From contig CANNZV010001175.1 of NCBI GenBank assembly GCA_947561585.1, forward strand, positions 124,024-188,023: a DNA stretch of 64,000 nt, read 5' to 3'. Both the position numbers and the translations under genes were made by a program. The notes under the pieces were generated by a model that was given only the letters and a program-made list of their open reading frames with translations, did no database searches and was not told the origin of the DNA. Shown here in pieces: positions 1 to 11,642 of the stretch; positions within the stretch are counted from its first letter, which is position 1, and every line of letters begins with the position of its first letter. This DNA is from Caprella mutica (lineage: Eukaryota > Arthropoda > Malacostraca > Amphipoda > Caprellidae).

Positions 1-479
1 CACAGATAAAACAGAAGTGCCAATCACATGAAAAGCAGGAGTGCCAATCACATAATATGCAGTGATTTGATATTTCGTTGCAATAGAGATCAAAATTATT
101 TCTTTCACTAACTTTATCAATCAAATAAGTTCTGTGCATTTGTACCATCAGTTCAGTAAGTTCTTTCTCAGACTGTACCTTTTCTTACCGTGCAATGTCC
201 AAGTTTCCCATTAATTATTTCCCCTCATTTAATTATTTCTCCTCATTTCATTAGGATAACAAGGACATTCATTTGGGACAAAACAATTCAATTAAGAGGG
301 ACATTATATTGCGACAGTTGGTACAATGATTCCTTACCTGAAATATTTAATTAAGTGACCAGCGATATAAGATATTAAATACCTGTAAGAACTTTGTACA
401 TACAGGTTAATTAAGTACCATCAAAAACTTTCTACTTTCATGTTATTTAAGTACCATTAATCCTAATCAATTTGACGAT

Positions 480-905
480 CAGAATTTACCGGAAGGCATG
501 ACTATGTGTTTAAAAACACACGTATTATTTATAAACCTACAGTATATGTATTTTTTTACAAGTTTTTAGTATATACATATACTAAACTAATGTGTACCAA
601 ATTTCAAGTATTAATATAGAACATATAAGGAGTAATAAATACATAATAAAGACATTGGCAACTGTCACAGCTCGCACATGTGTCTGTACTCCATGAAAAC
701 GTGGACTGTATTGCGCTTAGAGGATACCTAGCTTTATTTCTACGTTACCAAACGTCACTGCATTACAATTAATTCCCTAATTTACGTAATTTACGCCGAT
801 ACGTAATTATTCTTTGACTTTAAATACAAAAATATATTTGGTATTTATGTAGGAAAAATGCCAAGAAAGTCCGATAAATTTAAAGGAATGCCATGAATGA
901 TATAA
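480..905 (+). repeat. Dispersed ~430-bp repeat, copy 1
   Basis: This stretch aligns by eye with 36640-37085 in the same orientation. Shared landmarks include 'ttgtaccaaatttcaagta' (one base differs here), 'aagacattggcaact' and 'ggtatttatgtaggaa'. At the second copy the mariner-type element at 37088 begins just beyond the homologous region. No coding potential was seen. The family is unidentified. Confidence 0.6.
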
Positions 906-2449
906 ATTATCTTAAAAAGGATGTGCTTAGAAAACGCACGTCGAACTCTTTAGGGTTAATAACTTTGTAAATACATTTTATTTAAGTAAATTTAAAAACC
1001 TTGTAATTACATGTTAATTTAACCTAAAGCAATTTCAAGAGCTATAATTCCAATATGAATAATTAAATATTTTCAGTAAAGCGGATATAATATTGTTTCT
1101 CAATGGTGTCTAATATCAATAATTACGTATTTCCTGCTCGTTATCCAACGACCCCAGACTATCAATTAACTTTGTATACCATTTCAAATCATTCTTTCTT
1201 TTCTATATCCATATGTGTGTTATTCAATGTATAGGCCTAGCTATTAAATGGGACGATAGTACCGTCGGTATGCCTATTGGAATTATATCCGAAAGAACTC
1301 TCGTCTCTAGGCAGTTTAGCGGTAGACCTTTCGGCAGTAGCTACCACCAAATTACGGAAAATATGTTTTAGCTGGCGTTTATTTATTTACTTTCTATATG
1401 TATTTTTCTCTTTCCGATAATTCTCCTATTGACCATATTTGCTGAACTCTGGTATTTTTATTTTTGTGCCAATAAATGTGATTAACGGATGATATAACAC
1501 TTTTATTTCTTGTGTAATCGATAGGAAATTATTCATTATGGAAATAATCAATATACTATAAATTCCGAAAGGATTACTTTGCATATATTCCCATTAAAAT
1601 TTTAAAGTTTGGAACTACCCAAAAAAGGTTACTTATATAACAAAACTTGGTACTTAAATGTAAGTACCTTTTAGAACTTTGTACTTCATGTTAAGAACCT
1701 TTAAGAACTTTAGTATTTGCATGTTAAGTACCTTCAAGACATTAGTAATTTACATGCAAATAACTTTTGAGAACTTTTTAAATTATGTTTTAAATGTTTT
1801 TACTTAAATTACGAACTGTGACATCTCTAAATTATTGTCGATTAAACTGAAAAACAATAAATGACTTTTTCTTAATTAAATTCAGATTATTTCAAATACT
1901 TTTCAATTTATAGAAAGTAATTATACATGATTAAATCAACTCTAACTAAAACCGCCTCTAACTAAAAATAGAAGCAGTTTTCTCTTCTCCCTGTCTATTT
2001 GCGTCAGTCAAACATCACGTCCTATCATGTCAAAGAGTTCGAACACGATTCAAACATGTCTGCAAAACACGTGGGTACAGCATTCAGTAACGGAAATAAC
2101 ATGTGAAAATGTAAACCTGAATTTGGAGGTGAAGAATTAGTTAATATTTTTATGGAGAGAATTTAACAGTGATTGATTCAATGGAACTGTAATTTGCGAA
2201 AAAATGAAACATTTTTCTATTGCTGTTTCGATTCGATATTACGGGGATATTCCACTTCAGATTCCAGGGATTGTACTTTTGATATTCAGAGGATATTCCA
2301 TTACCATATTAAAGAATTAATATCGATGAACTATATCGAAAATATCCCAATTACAATATATATAACCTACTAGCAATTAAAAATAGCAAAGGAAATAACA
2401 TGTTACAGCAATAATTAATTATTAAAAAGTGTGATGGACGTCATCATTG

Positions 2450-2705
2450 GAATCAAAGACCACATCTCTAACGGCAAAAAGAAATTAAATACAAGAGACT
2501 GGAAGAAGCAGTCAGAAAGGAAAGGGGCTCCATGAACAGAGTCGCATACAACCGTCGGTGATTTAGCTCATGGATTCAGAAAAGCTACTCAGTGAATGCA
2601 GTCACTTACAAGGAATGTGACGAAAAGAGACTGAAGCACTGGTGGCTGATGTTGCGGATGGAAGAGGAAAACGAAGATGTGATAGTAAATGAAGTCTACT
2701 AGTCC
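2450..2705 (+). repeat. Dispersed repeat family B, copy B1
   Basis: A member of an interspersed family with at least nine copies in the window. The core reads 'gaatgcagtcacttac', then 'gatggaagaggaaaa', then 'gtgatagtaaatgaag'. Fuller copies start near 'tttaacgtctgcttcggaa' and end near 'gctcctgggg'. It has no long reading frame and no obvious terminal inverted repeats. It could be a SINE or the tail of a larger element. Every copy found lies in the same orientation. Confidence 0.6.
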
Positions 2706-4587
2706 TTGCACGGAGGATAGCCTCCAAATTGGGGCAAGGATGGGCGTAAGCAGCGTGGAGTTTGGAGTAATATAGGAAATTATGTCAGACATGTTAGGAG
2801 TTTCGGTGAGAGGTTGTCCGACGATGATGGAATGAGGGCACTATGACAGGATACTGTCTGCGACCAATATGGTCTGGTACCTAAGGGGGTGCCGGAATGT
2901 TATTGAACTCCGGACGTTGGTGCTGCTAAGATAAGTAGAAGGAGAAGAAGCCTACGAGTCTACCTAATAGTGAAAATTAATCCAATATTTTCATCTACAC
3001 ATATGACAGAAATGTATATTTTGAAGCTTTATGAACTTATTGTAGATAAGTTGTGATTAGTCACACTATTCGAAATATTTTCAATATAATTAGCAGATTA
3101 TATAACTATAATAATAACAATATTAAACATTCACCGTGAAGCTGCAATATAGTACATAAAACCTATGTTCTTCTTTAAATTTGGTTCATCTTGTGTTATA
3201 AATATACGTGTCAAAATGTTATAATATTCGTCAGTGTTGAACCAGTAGCGATGAAAATACAAAATCATTTCCAAATTTGTTTGGGTAAGTTTTAAGTTAT
3301 CAGACAGTTCCACAATTTAGATCATATAAGAGACAGAGAAAGATTTATCTTTCACTATAATTTTACATTCTAACTCGTTATTTTAATTTGTATTCATTAT
3401 GCCTGCAGGTCATACCAATTAAAAGAGCGAGTCAAATTATTTTCTTTCTTATATTTTAGAAAATACCTATTTTTCCATGCAATGAATATTCCATCCCTTT
3501 CCATGACAGCTGACAGATTGGATTTTGATGAGAGATGAGAATTTAGTGAGTGAAGCTATTATAGTTAACTCGCAACTGTTATTTCAATTGAAAAAAATGG
3601 GAGAGATAGTTCAAACCATTCGTTTCCATTTGTTTCCATTTGTTACCTTCTGTTACCTTCTGTTACCTTCTGTTACCATTCATTACCAGTAATACTAACG
3701 TTAAATCTGTTATTTTTAAATCACAACAACAGATCCTTTTCAAGGCTCGAAGAGGAGTAAAATGCAAGTTTTTCTCGTCCGAACAAACAGGAAGGACTTC
3801 AATTGAATCTCAGTGACTTTTTGTAAAGGAATGACAACACTCTCACCAAATAAAGAAACGATGTGAAAAGGAAAATATATTATTATAATAATGAATACAT
3901 TTTGGCTTATTTTTTTGTGAAAATAAAAAAAAAAAAGTTTAAAAAAATATATATATAAAAAATAAAAAATTTCTATGATGTACGAATACAAAAATATTAC
4001 TATTATTGTACTATTATAATTTATACTTATAACACAATTATGTATCATAAACAAATATACTTATAAATATACCTATGATATATTCTTATGCTTATACGTA
4101 TTTACCGACTCCATTCCCATTTCTATATTCTTGAATCTGACGTAAAAAGGACACCAATGGTACACTTGGTGAATTGAGTCAGAGTTACGTCATTTCAAGT
4201 CAAAACAGGTTTTGTATCAGAATATAGCAATACTGGTACTGCATGGTGCACATTTATACCATGCAATTAATATTAGCAATTTATCAAGTACATCCTTAGT
4301 AACAGAGAGTTAACCTATCCTCTAGATCGTTAGTTCTGTGTATTTAGGTTTGTAAACACTTCATCCAATGTGTTTACAAGTGTAAGCCATTTAGAGAAGC
4401 TTGTAAACAGTTCATCAATGAGTGTATAAAAACTTAACTCAAGAGGGGCCAAACTGAAATTTATGATTGCTTATCTACATACTCCTAAAACTCTGTTGAT
4501 TTTGCTTGCTTGCATGTTTGAACACTGAAGAAATGAGGACGAAATGAAACGTAATTTGCAATGAAATGAATTCTACTTATATTTAAT

Positions 4588-5357
4588 TGGAAAAGCTATA
4601 GTATCTTAGATACGGTCTTACTATAAATGAAAGAGCTATAGTATCTTGGATACAGTCATACTATAAATGGAAAAGCTATAGTATCTTAGATACGGTCATA
4701 CTATAAATAGAGAAGCTATAGTATCTTAGATACGGTCAGACTATAAATGAAAGAGCTGTAGTATCCTAGATACGATCAGACTATAAATGAAAGAGCTTTA
4801 GTATCCTAGATACGATCAGACTATAAATGGAAGAGCTATAGTATCCTAGATATGATCAGACTATAAATTGAAGAGCTATAGTATCCTAGATACGATCAGA
4901 CTTTAAATGGAAGAGCTATAGTATCCTAGATACTATCAGACTTTAAATGGAAGAGCTATAGTATCCTAGATACTATCAGACTTTAAATTGAAGAGCTATA
5001 GTATCTTAGATACTATCAGACTTTAAATTGAAGAGCTATAGTATCCTAGATACTATCAGACTTCAAATGGAAGAGCTATAGTATCCTAGATACTATCAGA
5101 CTTTAAATTGAAGAGCTATAGTATCCTAGATACTATCAGACTTCAAATGGAAGAGCTATAGTATCCTAGATACTATCAGACTTTAAATTGAAGAGCTATA
5201 GTATCCTAGATACTATCAGACTTTAAATGGAAGAGCTATAGTATCCTAGATACTATCAGACTTTAAATTGAAGAGCTATAGTATCCTAGATACTATCAGA
5301 CTTTAAATGGAAGAGCTATAGTATCCTAGATACGATCAGACTTTTAATGGAAGAGCA
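4588..5357. repeat. 40-bp minisatellite, ~19 units
   Basis: A tandem array with a 40-base period. Each unit contains a near-palindrome, GTATC-YTA-GATAC. In the later, more homogeneous units this extends to 8-base arms, ATAGTATC-CTA-GATACTAT. Early units carry GATACGGTC instead. From about 5040 to 5320 the units alternate between endings 'aaattg' and 'aaatgg', giving an 80-bp dimer. No coding role is suggested. Confidence 0.9.
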
Positions 5358-5816
5358 TATATATAGTATATGGGTTATTAAAGCTATATAAAATGATGTG
5401 AACACTTTTATATCAATAAATTGAATAGAAATTAAACGATATGAAAAATAAAATAGGAAATAACTTCATTTGAATATAAAGTCTATTTTCATGACTAATT
5501 GGAAGAACTTATGAAATAATAAATATATGAATATTACTATAGAATAATTAATACAAAGTGAGTTCCCAGAATACTTATTTTAAAGCTGTTGAAATTATGA
5601 ATTTTTCTAATTAATCTCCATGGAAATACTAAACGTTTTAATTTAGAAATTTAACTCAGCATTCATTTTACTGTAGGTATATAAAAAGTAAATTGAAATA
5701 TATAGGATAGGATATATTATACATGAAGATATTCTCTATAATATTAAAATCGTTTAGATATTTCATCGATACATCTTATCGGCGACAGGTCATAAATTGG
5801 ATAAATGGATATTAGA

Positions 5817-5844
5817 TTTATCCACCCAATGATGGGTGGATAAA
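5817..5844. repeat. Perfect inverted repeat, 11-bp arms
   Basis: TTTATCCACCC at 5817-5827 and GGGTGGATAAA at 5834-5844 are exact reverse complements separated by six bases (AATGAT). The hairpin lies about 105 bases before the 18-bp minisatellite. Its function is unknown. It could be the remains of a small palindromic element. Confidence 0.7.
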
Positions 5845-5949
5845 CTGAGCGATGCTTTCCCTCTGAAAATATCATCAGCTGAGAATTGAATTTTGGAGAT
5901 TTTCAAAAGCAATTTGGACTGGTGTAAAAACAGAGAAATTTAGGACCGA

Positions 5950-7716
5950 TGAATTGGGAAAAGGGTATGAATTGAGAAAAGGGTATGAATTGGGAAAAGG
6001 GGATGAATTGAGAAAAGGGTATGAATTGGGAAAAGGGTATGAATTGAGAAAAGGGGATGAATTGGGAAAAGGGGATGAATTGAGAAAAGGGTATGAATTG
6101 GGAAAAGGGTATGAATTGGGAAAGGGGTATGAATTGAGAAAAGGGTATGAATTGGGAAAAGGGGATGAATTGAGAAAAGGGGATGAATTGGGAAAAGGGG
6201 ATGAATTGATAAAAGGGTATGAATTGGGAAAAGGGTATGAATTGGGAAAAGGGTATGAATTGGGAAAAGGGGATGAATTGAGAAAAGGGTATGAATTGGG
6301 AAAAGGGTATGAATTGGGAAAAGGGGATGAATTGAGAAAAGGGTATGAATTGAGAAAAGGGTATGAATTGGGGAAAGGGTATGAATTGGGAAAAGGGTAT
6401 GAATTGAGAAAAGGGTATGAATTTGGAAAAGGGTATGAATTGGGAAAAGGGTATGAATTGAGAAAAGGGTATGAATTGGGAAAGGGGTATGAATTGGGAA
6501 AAAGGTATGAATTGGGAAAAGTGTATGAATTGAGAAAAGGGTATGAATTGGGAAAAGGGTATGAATTGAGAAAAGGGTATGAATTGAGAAAAGGGTATGA
6601 ATTGGGAAAGGGGTATGAATTGGGAAAAGGGTATGAATTGGGAAAAGGGTATGAATTGGGAAAAGGGTATGAATTGGGAAAAGGGTATGAATTGGGAAAA
6701 GGGTATGAATTGGGAAAAGGGGATGAATTGAGAAAAGGGTATGAATTGAGAAAAGGGTATGAATTGAGAAAAGGGTATGAATTGAGAAAAGGATATGAAT
6801 TGAGAAAAGGGTATGAATTGAGAAAAGGATATGAATTGAGAAAAGGGTATGAATTGAGAAAAGGATATGAATTGAGAAAAGGGTATGAATTGAGAAAAGG
6901 ATATGAATTGAGAAAAGGATATGAATTGAGAAAAGGATATGAATTGAGAAAAGGATATGAATTGAGAAAAGGGTATGAATTGAGAAAAGGGTATGAATTG
7001 GGAAAAGGGTATGAATTGAGAAAAGGATATGAATTGAGAAAAGGGTATGAATTGAGAAAAGGGTATGAATTGAGAAAAGGGTATGAATTGAGAAAAGGAT
7101 ATGAATTGAGAAAAGGATATGAATTGAGAAAAGGATATGAATTGAGAAAAGGGTATGAATTGAGAAAAGGGTATGAATTGAGAAAAGGGTATGAATTGAG
7201 AAAAGGGTATGAATTGAGAAAAGGGTATGAATTGAGAAAAGGATATGAATTGAGAAAAGGATATGAATTGAGAAAAGGATATGAATTGAGAAAAGGGTAT
7301 GAATTGAGAAAAGGATATGAATTGAGAAAAGGATATGAATTGAGAAAAGGGTATGAATTGAGAAAAGGGTATGAATTGAGAAAAGGGTATGAATTGAGAA
7401 AAGGATATGAATTGAGAAAAGGATATGAATTGAGAAAAGGGTATGAATTGAGAAAAGGGTATGAATTGAGAAAAGGATATGAATTGAGAAAAGGATATGA
7501 ATTGAGAAAAGGATATGAATTGAGAAAAGGATATGAATTGAGAAAAGGGTATGAATTGAGAAAAGGATATGAATTGAGAAAAGGATATGAATTGAGAAAA
7601 GGATATGAATTGAGAAAAGGATATGAATTGAGAAAAGGGTATGAATTGAGAAAAGGGTATGAATTGAGAAAAGGGTATGAATTGAGAAAAGGGTATGAAT
7701 TGAGAAAAGGGTACTA
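5950..7716 (+). repeat. 18-bp minisatellite, ~98 units, open in one + frame
   Basis: About 98 tandem units of GAATTGRGAAAAGGGTAT. In one frame they read as a hexapeptide, E-L-(R/G)-K-G-(Y/D), for about 587 codons before a stop. The frame probably is not a gene. It begins at a TTG and contains no in-frame ATG; extended upstream it reaches a stop near 5864, also without an ATG. Since 18 is a multiple of three and the unit lacks a stop in this frame, openness is automatic. By inspection all three minus-strand frames are also stop-free. The first half mixes G and R units; the second half is almost all R units with GGG/GGA alternation. A coding exon joined by splicing to an upstream ATG cannot be excluded. 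Confidence 0.9.
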
Positions 7717-8360
7717 ATTAGGGAATTTAATGGGTGTGTGAATTAAGGGATTGAGTGAGATATGCTGGAACGAATTAGTTTGCTTCCCTCTTATATATTC
7801 TATGGCCCCACCATAACTTTGCACCTGTAGACTATAGTATAGTACTATATGCCTTACAGTTTCCAGATGGAGACGTATGTATATGAGTAAACATTAACTA
7901 TTTATTTACTAAGAATCATACTACCATGTGGCACATCACCTTAGCTACGATGCCGTACAGGACCTCGGTTATCTACGAGTAAATATATATTTTATCTTTT
8001 ACATATAATGTTCTTCTATAATCTTTTCATTATTACTTAATGAAGGATCTCTAATTTCTATATTTTCTAATAAAAAACAATTTTACAAAATATATTGTTT
8101 CTAAATATAAAAGTACCTAATTTAGGTTTCAGATATTTCGAAGTTTGATTCGAAATATTTTTTTATTTCGTAAAAATATTCAAATGATTTGTTAGTCCAA
8201 GTTAGCAAATTCAGAAATGTTAAAGAGCTTAAATGAATTTTTAGGGAAAAGTTTTCTTTGGATTCTCAAATGACGTCAGAAACTAAAATTAGAAAAATGA
8301 TATTGAATTAATATTTACGTAACGAAACTAACTCTGAAGAATATTTATTATTAGGCAACA

Positions 8361-9215
8361 TTAGACTGATGGTAGATATGCACAGAACTTATTAGACTGA
8401 TGGTAGATATGCACAGAACTTATTAGACTGATGGTAGATATACACAGAACTTATTAGACTGATGGTAGATATGCACAGAACTTATTAGACTGATGGTAGA
8501 TATACACAGAACTTATTAGACTGATGGTAGATATACACAGAACTTATTAGACTGATGGTAGATATACACAGAACTTATTAGACTGATGGTAGATATGCAC
8601 AGAACTTATTAGACTGATGGTAGATATACACAGAACTTATTAGACTGATGGTAGATATGCACAGAACTTATTAGACTGATGGTAGATATACACAGAACTT
8701 ATTAGACTGATGGTAGATATACACAGAACTTATTAGACTGATGGTAGATATACACAGAACTTATTAGACTGATGGTAGATATGCACAGAACTTATTAGAC
8801 TGATGGTAGATATACACAGAACTTATTAGACTGATGGTAGATATGCACAGAACTTATTAGACTGATGGTAGATATGCACAGAACTTATTAGACTGATGGT
8901 AGATATACACAGAACTTATTAGACTGATGGTAGATATACACAGAACTTATTAGACTGATGGTAGATATACACAGAACTTATTAGACTGATGGTAGATATA
9001 CACAGAACTTATTAGACTGATGGTAGATATACACAGAACTTATTAGACTGATGGTAGATATACACAGAACTTATTAGACTGATGGTAGATATACACAGAA
9101 CTTATTAGACTGATGGTAGATATGCACAGAACTTATTAGACTGATGGTAGATATGCACAGAACTTATTAGACTAATGGTAGATTACACAGAACTTATTAG
9201 ACTGATGGTAGATAT
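8361..9215. repeat. 31-bp minisatellite, ~27 units
   Basis: Near-identical tandem units of 'attagactgatggtagata' followed by 'tRcacagaact'. Almost the only variation is one G/A site. Read in order the units give GGAGAAAGAGAAAGAGGAAAA and then AAAGG, followed by a unit with a small deletion. Units 3-8 and 9-14 carry the same pattern AGAAAG, so a block of six units (about 186 bp) seems to have been duplicated. No gene is involved. Confidence 0.9.
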
Positions 9216-10007
9216 CTATCGAAATGAGAATGTTCTCAAAATGCCCAAACTATTTATTTCACATCTCTTAAGTCAATATTAGCGAAGGATGAGTTGTCTG
9301 AAGAGAAATCATATTTGCTAGTAAATATACCGACACACTGTTGTAAATTTCGCCTGAAGATGTTTGAAAGCCTTTATGAAGAACTTTGGCAGAAGTTTAC
9401 CTTCAGAAATATCTATCCCACTTCACAAAAAATATGACATTTCTTTCATCTTATGGCTATAATATCGGGTCTGAATTATGTGGAAATTAGAAAATAGAGC
9501 CAAGAATGGATTTGATTTAAAATTGAATCAAAAAATATGATTATGCATTAACATATAAATTGGTGATTATTTATGGAATAAGAGGATTGAGTGAATTAAT
9601 TATTATGACAGTCGGTAAATTTATAATAGACATATCTCCTATTATTCGTATTTTATTGTAATATGTCACAATTTCATATATTTTAGTCCTGACTTCTTAT
9701 TGGAGAATGTCCGACGAAAGACGATGAACTAAAAGTGTTATTAATTTTTGTAACGATTTGATTTTCTTCGATTCATTTATTGTCGTGTATAGATTATAAT
9801 TTTAAGACAGTTTTAAATTTTATCTATGATAATATAATTAGGGTACTTTATTTTTTATTTACACATCAATAGGTATAATCTCCATACTTATATATTTTCA
9901 ACTGTCAAAACTAAATTCAGTTTAATAAATTTGTATGTAAGGAAAAGTATAGCAGTATTCCGATACCTATTAACGTTCACAGTTTTCGGGAAATGGGTCT
10001 AAACATA

Positions 10008-10969
10008 CAGTGTGTTTTTTTCTTTTTGCAAGACTTTGAGCCCCAACTAGAAATATTTGGAATATGAATTTAGAAGAAACAAATATATTTTCTTGAAAAT
10101 AAGGCTTGGTACTTACATTTCATGTAATACAAACTTATTTGAAACTCATAGAAAACACTTCTAAAGGCTATCTACAATATGTGTTGAAAATGGTGGCCAG
10201 AATCCTGTAGGCAAAGTGTTGCGCGCTTCAAGACGCTCTTCGTCACTCTCTCAATTATTACTGCGTCATTATTTGCAGAGTTGAATCCACATGATATTCG
10301 TGAATGAAACTATAAAAAAGACAAAAAAGTAATCATATTTGTTGCGATTGTGGACGGAAAATTCTATTGTCCAAGCATTCGTCGATGACGACGGCCTTTG
10401 TGACTCTGTTAATGGTTCCTATAACATGGCTTTGCTGAAAGACAAAGTGTAGCAAACTTTTTTGAGCCACTGCTACTTGACGCACACTCTGGTAGATGCA
10501 AGAGGGTGCTCAATCTCATTGTATAAGAGTGGTTAAGCAGTTCTTGAAGAAAAATTTCAAAGACGAGTTACCAGAAGAGACACTGAGATCTTTTGGCCAG
10601 CACTCTGAAAGAACTCAATTCTCTTGATTTCCATTTCTGGGCTACAACACAAAATATTTTTTTATTCGGAAAAACCTCAATCCATTCATGATATGATATA
10701 ATTTAGTATGTGAAGCTGTTTGGTGCAAATTATGACGCAGTAACAATTGAGAAGGTGACAAAAACTCGAAGAGCGTCTTGAAGCGCGCAAGACTTTGACT
10801 ACAGGATTCCGGCGGCCATTTCCAACACCTTCTGTAGATAGCCTTTAGAAGTATTTTGAATGAATTTCAAATAAGCTTGTATTACATAAAAAATTCTCAT
10901 CCTCTAAATTCTCATTTCAAATATTCCTAGTGAGAGCTCAAAGTCTTGCAAAAGAAAAAAAAAACACTG
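10008..10969 (+). mobile_element. TA-target DNA transposon with long TIRs, decayed
   Basis: The ends are inverted copies of each other over about 240-260 bases (about 10008-10275 and 10727-10969), starting CAGTG and flanked by TA (10006-10007 and 10970-10971). The middle holds a broken mariner/Tc1-type transposase core. 'MQEGAQSHC' near 10497 resembles the second-Asp motif (D replaced by E). 'ELNSLDFHFW' near 10613 resembles the C-terminal SPDLNPLDFHFWG motif. The two lie in different frames with stops. The flanks resemble 17139-17215, which lacks the insert and looks like a related empty site. It is probably non-autonomous today. Confidence 0.75.
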
Positions 10970-11642
10970 TAAGTCATGAAAGGTCAGTCAGTAATTTATC
11001 AAAGTCAGATCGGTTCAAGACCTACACTAACGTCCATTATCCGAGTATTGCAGATTTACCCTGACCTATAAATATTGACGTATCATTTGTTTGACAAAGT
11101 GAGATACTGATTACTTATTCCCATTGTTCCCTTTTTTATCTTTTGAATTAGTGTTGGGAAACACAATCTATGTGTGTAATTCTGAATATCACACCCCGCT
11201 ATCAGTACTGACCATTCACTGGTGAATGTATGTTCTGCCGAATAACAATGTGTGCATTATAGTTCCAATGAAGAATATTAAACTGTACCTTTCAATATAA
11301 TACTATATAGTGTTTCAAAAAGTGTTTCGTGATGATATTTTAATTTTGAACTAGGTTGTATATCAGACAATTTATATAGGATAAGGATAGTGATATTTAT
11401 TGAAAAGAAAAAGATTACATTAAATAAAATAATGGAAATTATTAAAATCTCATTTTCAAGCCCTTATATAAAGTCCTATCAGATGATAAGACTTTTTCGG
11501 TCAATTTAAAGTACGGTAATTAACTAATTATAAACAATTTCAAAATGTGAAAAAAATAAAAAACAGATTTTAATTTACGTGATGATATCATATACTTAAT
11601 GAATATGCTTTTCAATAGATATCAAAGAATAATTGTTTCAAC

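Larger units (their letters stand above)
1..4560. other. Gene-poor AT-rich region
   Basis: I found no convincing gene here. The longer open frames are short, of low complexity, or lie inside repeats. Degenerate copies of a roughly 30-base motif built around TTAAGTACCTTTAAGAACTT occur near 400-460, 960-1040 and 1620-1760. Two dispersed repeats in this stretch are listed separately. Confidence 0.5.

Noticed and set aside
3131..3313. 60-codon minus-strand frame with protein-like composition
   Set aside because: It has no family resemblance, no paired exons with matching phase and no start context that I could support.
4588..9215. CRISPR-like regular repeats
   Set aside because: Units are contiguous with no unique spacers and the genome is eukaryotic; these are minisatellites.
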